Shown piece by piece: positions 20,560 through 28,410 of a stretch of 64,000 bases of DNA. The stretch's first letter is position 1. Each line of letters starts with the position of its first letter. The position numbers and the translations under genes are program-made. Source of the DNA: Branchinecta lynchi (lineage: Eukaryota > Arthropoda > Branchiopoda > Anostraca > Branchinectidae); the NCBI GenBank assembly GCA_023053575.1, contig JAKZAP010000104.1, forward strand, positions 62,001 through 126,000, read 5' to 3'. The notes below the pieces were generated by a model, which was not told where the DNA came from, searched no databases, and saw only the letters and a program-made list of their open reading frames with translations.

Positions 20560-21294
20560 TTATTTCTTTAGTTTAGTTTTCATGAAGTCTTCTGTTTTCT
20601 TAACAAAATCTTGATCAACAGGTTTTTGCTCTAAAAGCCTTTTTAAAATGTTTACGACTGCTCTTTCAATACCATTGATATGCAGATTTTGGTCCAAATC
20701 ATTTGAACCAATAAAACTGCTAATTTTTTGTTGGTTTTCGAGCTTTTTCTCAATACTTTTCCTAAGGTCAAGAAGCTTTTTGTCAATACTTTTGCTAAGG
20801 TCGCCAATCTTCGTTTCAATACTTATGCTAAGGGCTTGTTGGTTTTCGAGCTTTTTGTCAAAATCTAAAAGATACGTAGTTAACGTTCCTAAATTAACAG
20901 CATCATGTTTGTTTCTAGGATCTTGAACATTTGTGATAACTTTATTCCCAGCATCAAGTTCTTTATCAGTAACCTGAATTGTTGGTTTTACAAATAATCC
21001 TTTATCTTTGATCCTTACCATTGCATTGTCAGGAGAATCATCTACCAAGGTTAATCTGTTAATATCTTCGCTAAAATATTGATTGGCTTGCACTTGTTCT
21101 GCAGTTATTTGTTCTTTAAACTGATTCAAAATAATAGTCATCAACCTTAAGCTAATCGCATCCTGATCTGCTTTGGCATCACCTAAATTAACAATTCGCC
21201 TATCCTGTAGGTTAATGTTACCGTTTTCGTCAGTAACTACCTTTACATTCGATTCGTTACTAACCTTTTTTCCGACACTACCAAATTTATTCAT
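20560..21294 (-). CDS. Fibre-like protein with trimeric shaft motifs and coiled coil (244 aa)
   Basis: Two copies of a motif typical of viral and phage fibre shafts are visible: residues 33-52 (RIVNLGDAKADQDAISLRLM) and 118-138 (KVITNVQDPRNKHDAVNLGTL). Each follows the pattern I-x-N-V/L-x-D/P...DA-x-x-L. A heptad-rich region at about 141-190 (repeated KKLENQQ and KSIDKKLLDLRKSIEKK) predicts a coiled coil. Together these suggest a trimeric spike or fibre, perhaps attached to the penton. I infer this from motif resemblance alone. The start context is CTATAATAAATG, and the gene follows the ATPase by 16 bp. Confidence 0.6.
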   Translation of the reverse strand: MNKFGSVGKKVSNESNVKVVTDENGNINLQDRRIVNLGDAKADQDAISLRLMTIILNQFKEQITAEQVQANQYFSEDINRLTLVDDSPDNAMVRIKDKGLFVKPTIQVTDKELDAGNKVITNVQDPRNKHDAVNLGTLTTYLLDFDKKLENQQALSISIETKIGDLSKSIDKKLLDLRKSIEKKLENQQKISSFIGSNDLDQNLHINGIERAVVNILKRLLEQKPVDQDFVKKTEDFMKTKLKK

Positions 21295-21310
21295 TTATTA
21301 TAGAAATAAA

Positions 21311-21988
21311 TTATCCGGTAAATTTTTCAAAGTTTTTCCTGTACTTAAGGGTTTTATCTTTTATTTTTAAATCTATGAAGAAAAAACCGTAGCCCTTGGT
21401 TGCAGTCTCGAATTGTTTGAGAAATTTTTCATCGTCTATACTGGATACATGGCTTTGTCTTATTAATTTTACTTCTTTTGGATTAGAACACTGAAAGAAT
21501 GCAAAATAATTGCACTGGAGTCTTACCACCTTTGGCGTTTTATGATAGCTTTGAGACAAGTAAATAATTGAGGCATTTTTCTTTCTTCCTCTTATGAATA
21601 AATCTTCTATTTTCTTCTGGTCTTTTTCAGTGACAAAATCGTCAAAGATAATCAAGTTTTGGTACTCAGGGTCTAAGTCGTCCACATCGACAATATCATC
21701 AAGATTGTTACTTACTGTTAAGACTTTCGATTTGCATTGTGACTCCAAAGTGGTTAAATTGGTTATAAGGTCTTGATATTTATCTTCTTCAAGATCTTTA
21801 GCATACAAGTATATTCGGTTGAAACAAAGATATTCATAAATTAAATTCAAAAGAAGGTTAGTTTTCCCTGTTCCAGAACTTCCACAAATTAATAATCTAA
21901 ATGGCCACTGAGGTGCAAGGTCGTGCTTATTCTGATAAGTGTTCTTTTCACTAAAGTCATAGACTTTGATTGGAGCCTTTTCATTCAT
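21311..21988 (-). CDS. ATP: FtsK/HerA-type genome-packaging ATPase (225 aa)
   Basis: P-loop ATPase of the A32/adenovirus IVa2-like packaging group, expected to pump the linear genome into capsids. Walker A is CGSSGTGKTN at 35-44 and Walker B is NLIIFDD at 111-117. A sensor-type YLSQSYHKTPKVVR region follows at 143-156, then LQCNYFAFFQ. The length of 225 aa is normal for Polintons. The start context is CCTAAATAAATG. It lies upstream of the fibre-like gene and is separated from the polymerase gene by a 21-bp tandem repeat array. Confidence 0.92.
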   Translation of the reverse strand: MNEKAPIKVYDFSEKNTYQNKHDLAPQWPFRLLICGSSGTGKTNLLLNLIYEYLCFNRIYLYAKDLEEDKYQDLITNLTTLESQCKSKVLTVSNNLDDIVDVDDLDPEYQNLIIFDDFVTEKDQKKIEDLFIRGRKKNASIIYLSQSYHKTPKVVRLQCNYFAFFQCSNPKEVKLIRQSHVSSIDDEKFLKQFETATKGYGFFFIDLKIKDKTLKYRKNFEKFTG

Positions 21989-22020
21989 TTATTTAGGAAG
22001 AATTTTTCATTATAAGATTT

Positions 22021-22240
22021 ACTTGAGTATTTTAAGTATATACTTGATTTTTTGAAGTAGGTACTTGAATTTTTTAAGTAGGTACTTGAATTTTTTAAGT
22101 AGGTACTTGAATTTTTTAAGTAGGTACTTGAAGTTTTTAAGTAGGTACTTGAAGTTTTGAAGTAGGTACTTGAAGTTTTGAAGTAGGTACTTGAAGTTTT
22201 GAAGTAGGTACTTGAATTTTTTAAGTAGGTACTTGAATTT
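22021..22240. repeat. 21-bp tandem repeat, 10.5 copies, between polymerase and ATPase genes
   Basis: The trinucleotide-spaced unit begins ACTTGAATTTTTTAAGTAGG and recurs with exact 21-bp spacing: ACTTGA starts at 22021, 22042, 22063 and so on to 22231. Each unit has an imperfect dyad (ACTTGAA and TTAAGT around a T-rich centre). The last unit runs into the polymerase stop codon at 22239-22241. Copies differ only by AATTTTTTAA versus AGTTTTGAA centres. Possible roles are an iteron-like binding array, a polymerase-gene 3' end or an ATPase promoter region; none can be chosen from sequence. Confidence 0.9.
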
Positions 22241-25200
22241 AATGTTTATAACCTAAAGGTAAAGTGTGTATTTTATCGCTTGTTACTATCCTTTTATCAT
22301 CCTTAGGATCTAACGCTTTTTTATTCTGTTCTTCTAGAAACATATTGTGCTTGTATGATCTTAAGTTATACTGGGTTATAGAAAGGTTTTCCGTTTTACC
22401 AAACAGTACATCCTTATAGTTTTGAATCGTAATTTTATCTTTAACTATATTGGTTTTTATTCCTTTCAGTTTTTTGCTAGCTTTTGAAGGGTCTTGGTTG
22501 TCCTTTAAATAAGCATATACCTTTGATCGTAATCCAACAAACTCTGTCATAACCTGTCCACCTAATTCATCTTTCATCATTCCTATCACTTTCTTATTTA
22601 CACTAGGAAACCCATATGGATTATCTTTCGCATAATCAGATGTATCGAACCTCTCATTCAAATCCTGTTTGATATCTTGATAAAAATCTTCAGTTCTAAT
22701 ATCATATATGAAAGAATCAGTGTCCATATAACACAAATCAATTTTATCTCCATATTTAGGCTTCATATAATCATAATGGAATTCATACATCAATAACTTG
22801 GATAGTTCCAATACAGCAAAGCCGATATACATTGGTTTGTCTAATTTTATCTTTTCCTTTGACATTCTTGCTACTGAAAAGTTTTCACTAAAAATTATTT
22901 CAGATTTAAAGTTGGGTTTCTTTATTATTTTTTCTCTTGTTGCATCATCCGTTATTATTTCCATATCCGCTCGCTTCCTTACGTTTTCCATAGTTTTTCC
23001 AAAGCAAGCATTATTCATAAGCTTAAAGAAGTCCTTCTCAAAATCATTTGTACCTTTAGTTCTAAGTGCTGTGTTGTGGTCTATATATCCGTTTAAGTAA
23101 GCACTTTCAGTGAATCCTAGTATTCTGTGTACTCTTTTCAATATCAAACCTTTTTGTAAATAGAATTCTAGGTTCCTGTGGTGAACTACATAGTTAGTTT
23201 TATCTAATACTGTGGTACATAGCTTACCGTTAAAGTGTTCGGGTGCTAATGGTAAATCCTTGTGTAATTCGTGTAGTTCTTTTGGATATTCTAAGTCTAC
23301 CTCATATATAGCACCCACATCTTGTCTCACCGACTTAATCGTAATCACCGACTTGATATGACTTTTCAGATGGTTGTAATACTCGATTGATTCATATTCA
23401 TTCCTTTCTTTCAAATCATCCGGTATGGAAATGAATTGGAAATCATTCGCTGGTAAATCTTGTGACATTGCCCACCCATATAAATTATTTTTATCCAAAT
23501 ACACTAAATAATTAGATGGCTTATTCTTATTATAATCACTTGTATATTTATTATTTGCTTTTGCGTATCTTTTTATACATTGGGATACACCACCTCTTAT
23601 TCCTTTTTCTATAAAGGTATACATGTCTTCCTTTGAGAATAACGGCAAGTCTACTTTCGAATGCTTTAGGAAAGCATCCCATGTTAGTCCTGGAGCTGAG
23701 AAGTAATGAAGTGGATCCAGATCATAATTATGTATACACACATTTCTGAAATTCTCCACAACGTCTGATAGAATTAACACATCACTTTTTAGGTACAACT
23801 TGGTATAATCAAGTAATGTTTCACAGTTAAATTGCTTCCATATAGATACCGCTCTTTTATAATCACTTTTGTCAATACCTTTCCCCGTCAACCTAGAATA
23901 AAAGCTTTCTATTGGTGGTAATTTTGTACAATTCATTTTATCGAAACTATCCACGAATTCATAGGGATACACACCTTTTTTAATTATTTCTTTGAATTCA
24001 TCGTCATTTTTGAAGCTGTTAGATGTGTACTTGAAATTCTGTCTTAGATGATTACAAGGTACTTTGCAATCACATGTTGCTAAATTTGCTGATAGTTTGT
24101 CTAAAGATGAAGCCATAAATCTAATTGAATCTAGAAACCGCATCTCATATTTTATTTCCGTATCCGTCTTTCTTATACTTATTGATTTCGAGAATGAGAT
24201 GAAACTTTCTGCACTTTCAAAAATTCCGTTATCAGGTATCAATTCTCTAACAAATAAATGAGAGTCATATTTTGATAAATTATGCATTAATACCGGGATA
24301 TGCCTAGGAATCCTGTATTTCATATTACATTCAGCATGAGCAAATCCCCTATCTTCTCCTGTCATGTGGTCGTGATCAAAGTGAGGATTTTCAGTAATTT
24401 CAGTTGTACAGATGTGACAAGTCTTATTAGTTAGTTTATTCCATTTATTCACAATTTCTGCATTGGTATAAGTATGGTTTCTTTGTCTGCTTTCATATTT
24501 GTTTGCAATTTCTGTGGATACTTTTGTAACGGTTTTAACAAAATGTTTTGCAGCGTCTTCCCCGAAATAATCGTAGTATTTGTTCTGGTTTGTATCAAAG
24601 GAACAGCATACCTGAAATCCGTAAGCAAATGGCTTCTGTTTGGCCACTTTTATTGTTTTCTTCCCGTTTACTTGATTGTACTCTTCGTTATAAGACTCAA
24701 AGTCGGCTATTATGCAATAAGGTACTTTCATTTGTTTTGCAATATTTTTATATTGTATACTTGAACCTTCAGGAGGCATTATAATATCAGGATCTTCGCA
24801 ATTATTTTTACTTTCATGTTTTTCAAAGCATTCTTCCTTCTTAAAATGCCTTCCGCAATAAGTGCAGAGGTATGTCTTTGTTTTCTTTTTAGATATTTGA
24901 GGACCAACTAATCTGCTCAGATCCTTTACCAGTACATAATGATTATCGAAATATAATAAATTAATAACATGTTTAGCTGTTTTGCCATTGATTGTACTTT
25001 TTAGTATATGACTTCTGATAATTTTCTCTTTTTCAATTTGAAATAAACAAATCTTAATGTTGTATCTATTTTCAAATTTGTGTATATCTTTAGTATCCAT
25101 TGGGAAGTTGGTAACCCCTTCGAAATCAAATTGGTTCTCATATTGCTTATATTTCGAAAGTCTCTCAGCGTTGTCCTTGGTTGGGTATAAATGTGCTAAG

Positions 25201-26315
25201 ATGGACCAAAGAAAGCATTTTTGATCTAAATTTTTTATATTTATGCACGCTTTTTTATTTTTTACGAAATCTGGCAGTATTTTAAACGTTCCTCCCATGT
25301 AAGATTCTATTCGTGTCATCCTATAATCAATTCCTTCATACCGACTAAATTGTAGCCCAGATCGAGGGGTATTACTTAAAGAACTCAGTCTCTTGTTATT
25401 ATCATCCAAATGATTATGAGTAAGAATGCTATTTTTATTTAAAATCCAAGAAGTACTGTTGTAATATACTACTACTTCTTCATCATTCTCCTGTCGATGG
25501 AAAATAACCCGAGTTACAAACTGAACTCTATATTGATTTATTTCGTTCATTCGCCGCTGTATATCTGCGAAAGTAAAAGCAATAAGAGTATGCTCGTCAA
25601 CTCCATTACCTTGAACTGAAACGTTTACAGTGAATATATTCTCACTTTCGCTAAAAATAGTAGGCTGCTGTTCTTCTTCAGTTCTAAATAAATGATCAGG
25701 AATTAATTTTTCTACTTGGATTTTTTTCTTATTTATGAAGAGAGTTGATAAACCAATTGGTTTCTGTCTACTGTTGTCACGTCTTTCTGTTTGATCTCTT
25801 ATGATATCTCTATTTTTCTGTACGGAATCTTTATGTTTGGTAATAATATTATTATAGTATTCTCCAACTCTTTTTAGTACTTCTTCTCGGTTTCCGCGAG
25901 TTGATAGGTTCTTGTTTTTCAGAAATTTCTTTAATTCGCTTGTCTCTTTTTCTTTGTTATCATTGTATTCTTGTTTTAGTTTTGTAATGGTGATATTATT
26001 TTCTTTTATCTCATCTTCCAGAATGGTTCGTAATCTCGGTTCTGGTTTGTAGTCGGATGGTCTGTTCTTATTATGAGTTCTTTCGTTTCTGCGTTCAATT
26101 TTAATTTTATCTTCAGCTATCAAAATATACTTATTAAGATGGTTTATTATATTATTTGTTATTTCATGTTTCTTAGCTCCATTTGTTTTGATTTTATTAA
26201 TTTTCGCATAAGTCCGCAGTTCATTATATGTGTATAGCGATAATCTTTGTATAACCGCTTTGTTGTTTGATATAACCTTTTTACAAAGCTGAATAACCTC
26301 TGCAGTATTCATCAT
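22239..26315 (-). CDS. POLB: Protein-primed family-B DNA polymerase with N-terminal accessory domains (1358 aa)
   Basis: Replicates the linear element from its termini. Exonuclease motifs: ADFES (D538, E540), NLSKYD (N679, D684), YLKSD (Y841, D845). Polymerase motifs: A LDKNNLYG (D941), B KLMNNACFGK (K1098, G1106), C MDTD (D1198, D1200) and KVY at 1265-1267, with an insertion at about 1000-1080 where the TPR2 domain sits. N-terminal part: SAP-like helices at about 115-150, a conserved block around C367 and H459 that recalls papain-fold peptidases (speculative), and a C2HC finger at 484-506. Inserted in the exonuclease is an endonuclease-VII-like zinc motif (CHIC 633-636, FDHDHMTG 646-652, RG, HAECN 660-664). 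All catalytic residues are present. The start is ATTAAATGATG, so a second ATG follows immediately. Confidence 0.96.
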   Translation of the reverse strand: MMNTAEVIQLCKKVISNNKAVIQRLSLYTYNELRTYAKINKIKTNGAKKHEITNNIINHLNKYILIAEDKIKIERRNERTHNKNRPSDYKPEPRLRTILEDEIKENNITITKLKQEYNDNKEKETSELKKFLKNKNLSTRGNREEVLKRVGEYYNNIITKHKDSVQKNRDIIRDQTERRDNSRQKPIGLSTLFINKKKIQVEKLIPDHLFRTEEEQQPTIFSESENIFTVNVSVQGNGVDEHTLIAFTFADIQRRMNEINQYRVQFVTRVIFHRQENDEEVVVYYNSTSWILNKNSILTHNHLDDNNKRLSSLSNTPRSGLQFSRYEGIDYRMTRIESYMGGTFKILPDFVKNKKACINIKNLDQKCFLWSILAHLYPTKDNAERLSKYKQYENQFDFEGVTNFPMDTKDIHKFENRYNIKICLFQIEKEKIIRSHILKSTINGKTAKHVINLLYFDNHYVLVKDLSRLVGPQISKKKTKTYLCTYCGRHFKKEECFEKHESKNNCEDPDIIMPPEGSSIQYKNIAKQMKVPYCIIADFESYNEEYNQVNGKKTIKVAKQKPFAYGFQVCCSFDTNQNKYYDYFGEDAAKHFVKTVTKVSTEIANKYESRQRNHTYTNAEIVNKWNKLTNKTCHICTTEITENPHFDHDHMTGEDRGFAHAECNMKYRIPRHIPVLMHNLSKYDSHLFVRELIPDNGIFESAESFISFSKSISIRKTDTEIKYEMRFLDSIRFMASSLDKLSANLATCDCKVPCNHLRQNFKYTSNSFKNDDEFKEIIKKGVYPYEFVDSFDKMNCTKLPPIESFYSRLTGKGIDKSDYKRAVSIWKQFNCETLLDYTKLYLKSDVLILSDVVENFRNVCIHNYDLDPLHYFSAPGLTWDAFLKHSKVDLPLFSKEDMYTFIEKGIRGGVSQCIKRYAKANNKYTSDYNKNKPSNYLVYLDKNNLYGWAMSQDLPANDFQFISIPDDLKERNEYESIEYYNHLKSHIKSVITIKSVRQDVGAIYEVDLEYPKELHELHKDLPLAPEHFNGKLCTTVLDKTNYVVHHRNLEFYLQKGLILKRVHRILGFTESAYLNGYIDHNTALRTKGTNDFEKDFFKLMNNACFGKTMENVRKRADMEIITDDATREKIIKKPNFKSEIIFSENFSVARMSKEKIKLDKPMYIGFAVLELSKLLMYEFHYDYMKPKYGDKIDLCYMDTDSFIYDIRTEDFYQDIKQDLNERFDTSDYAKDNPYGFPSVNKKVIGMMKDELGGQVMTEFVGLRSKVYAYLKDNQDPSKASKKLKGIKTNIVKDKITIQNYKDVLFGKTENLSITQYNLRSYKHNMFLEEQNKKALDPKDDKRIVTSDKIHTLPLGYKH

Positions 26316-26615
26316 TTAATAGGGGAACATTTTTATTAATAAATTTCCCAGTCTGCGTTTTCTCAACCGTAAAGAAAAGCACTGGTTTTCCAAATCCTTT
26401 ACTATGTATTTTCCGACGCCCTTATGGGTTTCGCACATGCTTTACTACTAGTCACGGGTTTCCTTTATTCTTTACTACTCTTGACGAAATCGGCATTTGG
26501 TTACTACTCTTAACGAAAATCCGCTTTTGGTTACTACTCTTGACGAAATCGGCATTTGGTTACTACTCTTTATTTTGTTAGAAATATTTTTCGAAACAAT
26601 TTTATTATATTATAA
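26316..26615. promoter_or_regulatory. Divergent intergenic region between polymerase and membrane-protein genes
   Basis: 300 bp with no gene. The polymerase is transcribed leftward and the 139-aa gene rightward from here, so both promoters must be within it. Both ends carry the AT-rich block and TAAATG start context (GGGGAACA...at the left, TTATATTATAAATGG at the right). The centre is less AT-rich and holds a short tandem repeat listed separately. Confidence 0.6.
26472..26569. repeat. 29-30-bp tandem repeat, about 3.3 copies, in the divergent promoter region
   Basis: Units start TTACTACTCTTGACGAAAT or TTACTACTCTTAACGAAAA and end CATTTGG or CTTTTGG. They begin at 26472, 26501, 26531 and 26560. 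An older diverged copy may lie just before, around TTTACTACTAGTCACGGG at 26439. The position between two divergent genes suggests repeated regulator sites. Confidence 0.8.
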
Positions 26616-27035
26616 ATGGAAGAATTAGAAAAGAAAATGTATGTTTACCGTCGCAGTTACAAGTACTACAATCGTATAAGTAATAGCTTACTTGTATCCA
26701 AATTCCTCTTTTCAGCAGCAGGAATGTCTGCGTTTCTAGTGCTACCGCTAGCTTCTTTAAGTTTGGGTGCTGTTATCATCGAAATAATTGAAAAGCAATT
26801 AAGCATTGCTGATAGAAAAGCAGAATTTAGGACTATTTATGATTTTTATACTGAGTTGTTGTCAATGCTAAAATGCGGACAGTTAACAATTGAGGAGGTA
26901 ATTCAGAGAGAAACAGAGATGCGTAAAACCTTTCGATTTTTTCCTCGCGAAAAATACATGAAACAAGTCCGTCTGAATGGCTATAAATATTGCAAGAATA
27001 CATCAATAGTTCAGAAGAATGTTCCACCAGTGTGA
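26616..27035 (+). CDS. Small membrane protein of the Maverick (139 aa)
   Basis: The only core-style gene on the plus strand. After a basic N-terminus (YRRSYKYYNR), a long hydrophobic region at about 29-59 (SKFLFSAAGMSAFLVLPLASL onward) could form one or two membrane helices. The rest is charged and helical, with basic residues near the C-terminus. The start context is TTATAAATGG, matching the other core genes. I recall similar short membrane proteins next to polymerase genes in other Polintons but cannot name a function. It could be a virion membrane or host-membrane protein. Confidence 0.65.
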   Translation: MEELEKKMYVYRRSYKYYNRISNSLLVSKFLFSAAGMSAFLVLPLASLSLGAVIIEIIEKQLSIADRKAEFRTIYDFYTELLSMLKCGQLTIEEVIQRETEMRKTFRFFPREKYMKQVRLNGYKYCKNTSIVQKNVPPV

Positions 27036-27126
27036 CTCTTCACACATAACCACCACCTAGCAACAAAATCTAGCTTATAACTCAATCAATGAAACACCAA
27101 TTTATTGAGAAAACTTAATTCAACAT

Positions 27127-27903
27127 TTATAGACTCAGATTATCAAAATCAATCAACACTTCATCGGATAAGAAAACTTGCGCAGGATGCTCCTTGAGTA
27201 ATGAAGACAATATCTCATCCTCTTGGATCGCTTTGCGAATAGCTTTTTCATTTTCGACGATGCAATAGTACCCTTTCCCACAGAAAGCTATTCCAGGATA
27301 TTCGCGGACTAATCCATACAACTGAAGATATCTTCTTATTGTTGATTTGCTTTCTCCATATTTCTTAAATCGTTCTTCAAGAAAACACTTGTGCAGATTC
27401 TCAGGGTTGTCATTGAACAGTTTTTGCATGTACGCATACACTTCACCTTTTTTCGCTTTTAGTAACACTGATAAATAATCCAAATACACCTCCACTTTAT
27501 TTAAATCAATAATTAAACGTTCTGCTTGTTCCAAACTGACTCCACATATTTTGCTGCTCAGCACCTTCTTGATGCTTACGTCCACTTTGAAGTTTCCAAA
27601 CCTTCGCGAAGCATGTAAATTCGCTTTAATATCGGCTAAAAACTGCACGCTCTTCTCTTTTTTCTTGTCAACAGAGGAACACGCTGTCGTACGGTCTTCA
27701 CCTTCGACTTCATCTGAGGCTGTGACTACCTTACTCCACAGCGAAAGGAATGTTTCTTGCTCCGATTTCTCCAGTTTGAACAACCCATTCATATACTTTT
27801 TCGGAATGGTTGCTGTTTTCTTCTGAATACCTTCGCTGTTCATCTGAAAATAAAAATCTTTTAACGACCTTGATGATTCCTTTACAGAATTTTTGAAGAC
27901 CAT
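27127..27903 (-). CDS. Accessory protein of unknown function near the right end (258 aa)
   Basis: I do not recognise the family. It is rich in charged residues. Residues about 175-225 (ERFKKYGESKSTIRRYLQLYGLVREYPG...YYCIVENEKAIRKAI) could be a helix-turn-helix-like DNA-binding segment. It differs from its neighbours: base composition and codon use are less AT-biased, the start context is ATCAAATGG without the TAAATG motif, and it lies in the non-core part beside the TIR. Its upstream region has a 66-bp direct repeat and heat-shock-like elements. It converges with the membrane-protein gene across 91 bp. Likely a captured or lineage-specific gene, perhaps controlled on a different schedule. Confidence 0.65.
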   Translation of the reverse strand: MVFKNSVKESSRSLKDFYFQMNSEGIQKKTATIPKKYMNGLFKLEKSEQETFLSLWSKVVTASDEVEGEDRTTACSSVDKKKEKSVQFLADIKANLHASRRFGNFKVDVSIKKVLSSKICGVSLEQAERLIIDLNKVEVYLDYLSVLLKAKKGEVYAYMQKLFNDNPENLHKCFLEERFKKYGESKSTIRRYLQLYGLVREYPGIAFCGKGYYCIVENEKAIRKAIQEDEILSSLLKEHPAQVFLSDEVLIDFDNLSL

Positions 27904-27909
27904 TTGATT

Positions 27910-28070
27910 CCTACTTCATCTCGTGTGACACGCTTCGCAACATTATCTGACCCAGATAATTCCTTTACAGAATTTCCTACGTCATCTCGTGTGATGCGCT
28001 TCGCAACATTATCTAACCCATTAAAAATTCTTTACAGAATTTCCTACGTCATCTCGTGTGATGCGCTTCG
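27910..28070. repeat. 66-67-bp direct repeat, about 2.4 copies, upstream of the accessory gene
   Basis: CCTAC(T/G)TCATCTCGTGTGA starts at 27910, 27976 and 28043. Each unit continues with TGCGCTTCG(CAACATTATCT) and TTTACAGAATTTCC. The first unit abuts the start codon of the 258-aa gene, and the sequence TTTACAGAATTT also occurs inside its first codons, so the repeat appears to have spread from or into the gene. The embedded CATC...GATG forms a short dyad. Confidence 0.85.
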
Positions 28071-28275
28071 TCATCTGATAACTCGTGTGGTATATTTGAT
28101 ATTTGCGTAATTTTTTGTTTCAGACGAAGCTATTCCTATCTACCTGGATATCCTTGTTTTTATCGCTAGAAAACTAAAAAATACTTACATTGGAAATTTT
28201 TTCTTTCTTCAACACCTTCTTAATCTCAACTTGTTTACAAATGTCTCCTTAACCAGATGCGCAACACTATATATA

Positions 28276-28288
28276 TTCGCGAATCTTC
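28276..28288. promoter_or_regulatory. Heat-shock-element-like array, three units
   Basis: TTCGCGAATCTTC has the form TTC-nn-GAA-nn-TTC with correct 2-bp spacers, which matches the three-unit consensus for HSF trimers. It directly follows a TATA-like tract (CTATATATA at 28268-28276) and lies about 370 bp upstream of the 258-aa gene and 157 bp upstream of the right TIR gene. Confidence 0.55.
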
Positions 28289-28331
28289 TCCGCCGAGTCT
28301 TGTTATCTGCTGGAGGTGACGCATCTAAATA

Positions 28332-28349
28332 TTCGAGAATATTCGAGAA
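28332..28349. promoter_or_regulatory. Heat-shock-element-like array, four units, within a palindrome
   Basis: TTCGAGAATATTCGAGAA has four alternating TTC/GAA units with 2-bp spacers. It is the core of a longer inverted repeat (28325-28356, CTAAATATTC...GAATATTTAG) and is bracketed by direct repeats GTGACGCATCT at 28316-28326 and 28358-28368. It ends 95 bp before the start of the right TIR gene. Confidence 0.6.
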
Positions 28350-28410
28350 TATTTAGTGTGACGCATCTCTCACACCACAGGTGTTACGATCTGCCGGTAA
28401 TTAGGAGCTT

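Larger units (their letters stand above)
28071..28410. promoter_or_regulatory. Gene-free non-core regulatory region
   Basis: Unique sequence between the 66-bp repeats and the right TIR. Apart from the two heat-shock-like arrays and their flanking GTGACGCATCT repeats, I see only AT-rich sequence with TATA-like tracts (28088-28100 and 28268-28277). It would serve the accessory gene to the left and the right TIR gene to the right. It has no counterpart next to the left TIR. Confidence 0.5.

Noticed and set aside
22336..22350. TTCTAGAA inside the polymerase gene as a further heat-shock element
   Set aside because: It has only two units and lies in coding sequence, which is expected by chance.
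24474..24784. Plus-strand ORFs inside the polymerase gene (also 22798-23100 and 24064-24261)
   Set aside because: They are antisense to conserved polymerase motifs and have hydrophobic composition typical of the complement of AT-rich coding DNA.
27551..27826. A plus-strand ORF within the accessory gene
   Set aside because: It is a shadow of the 258-aa gene on the other strand, without its own start context.
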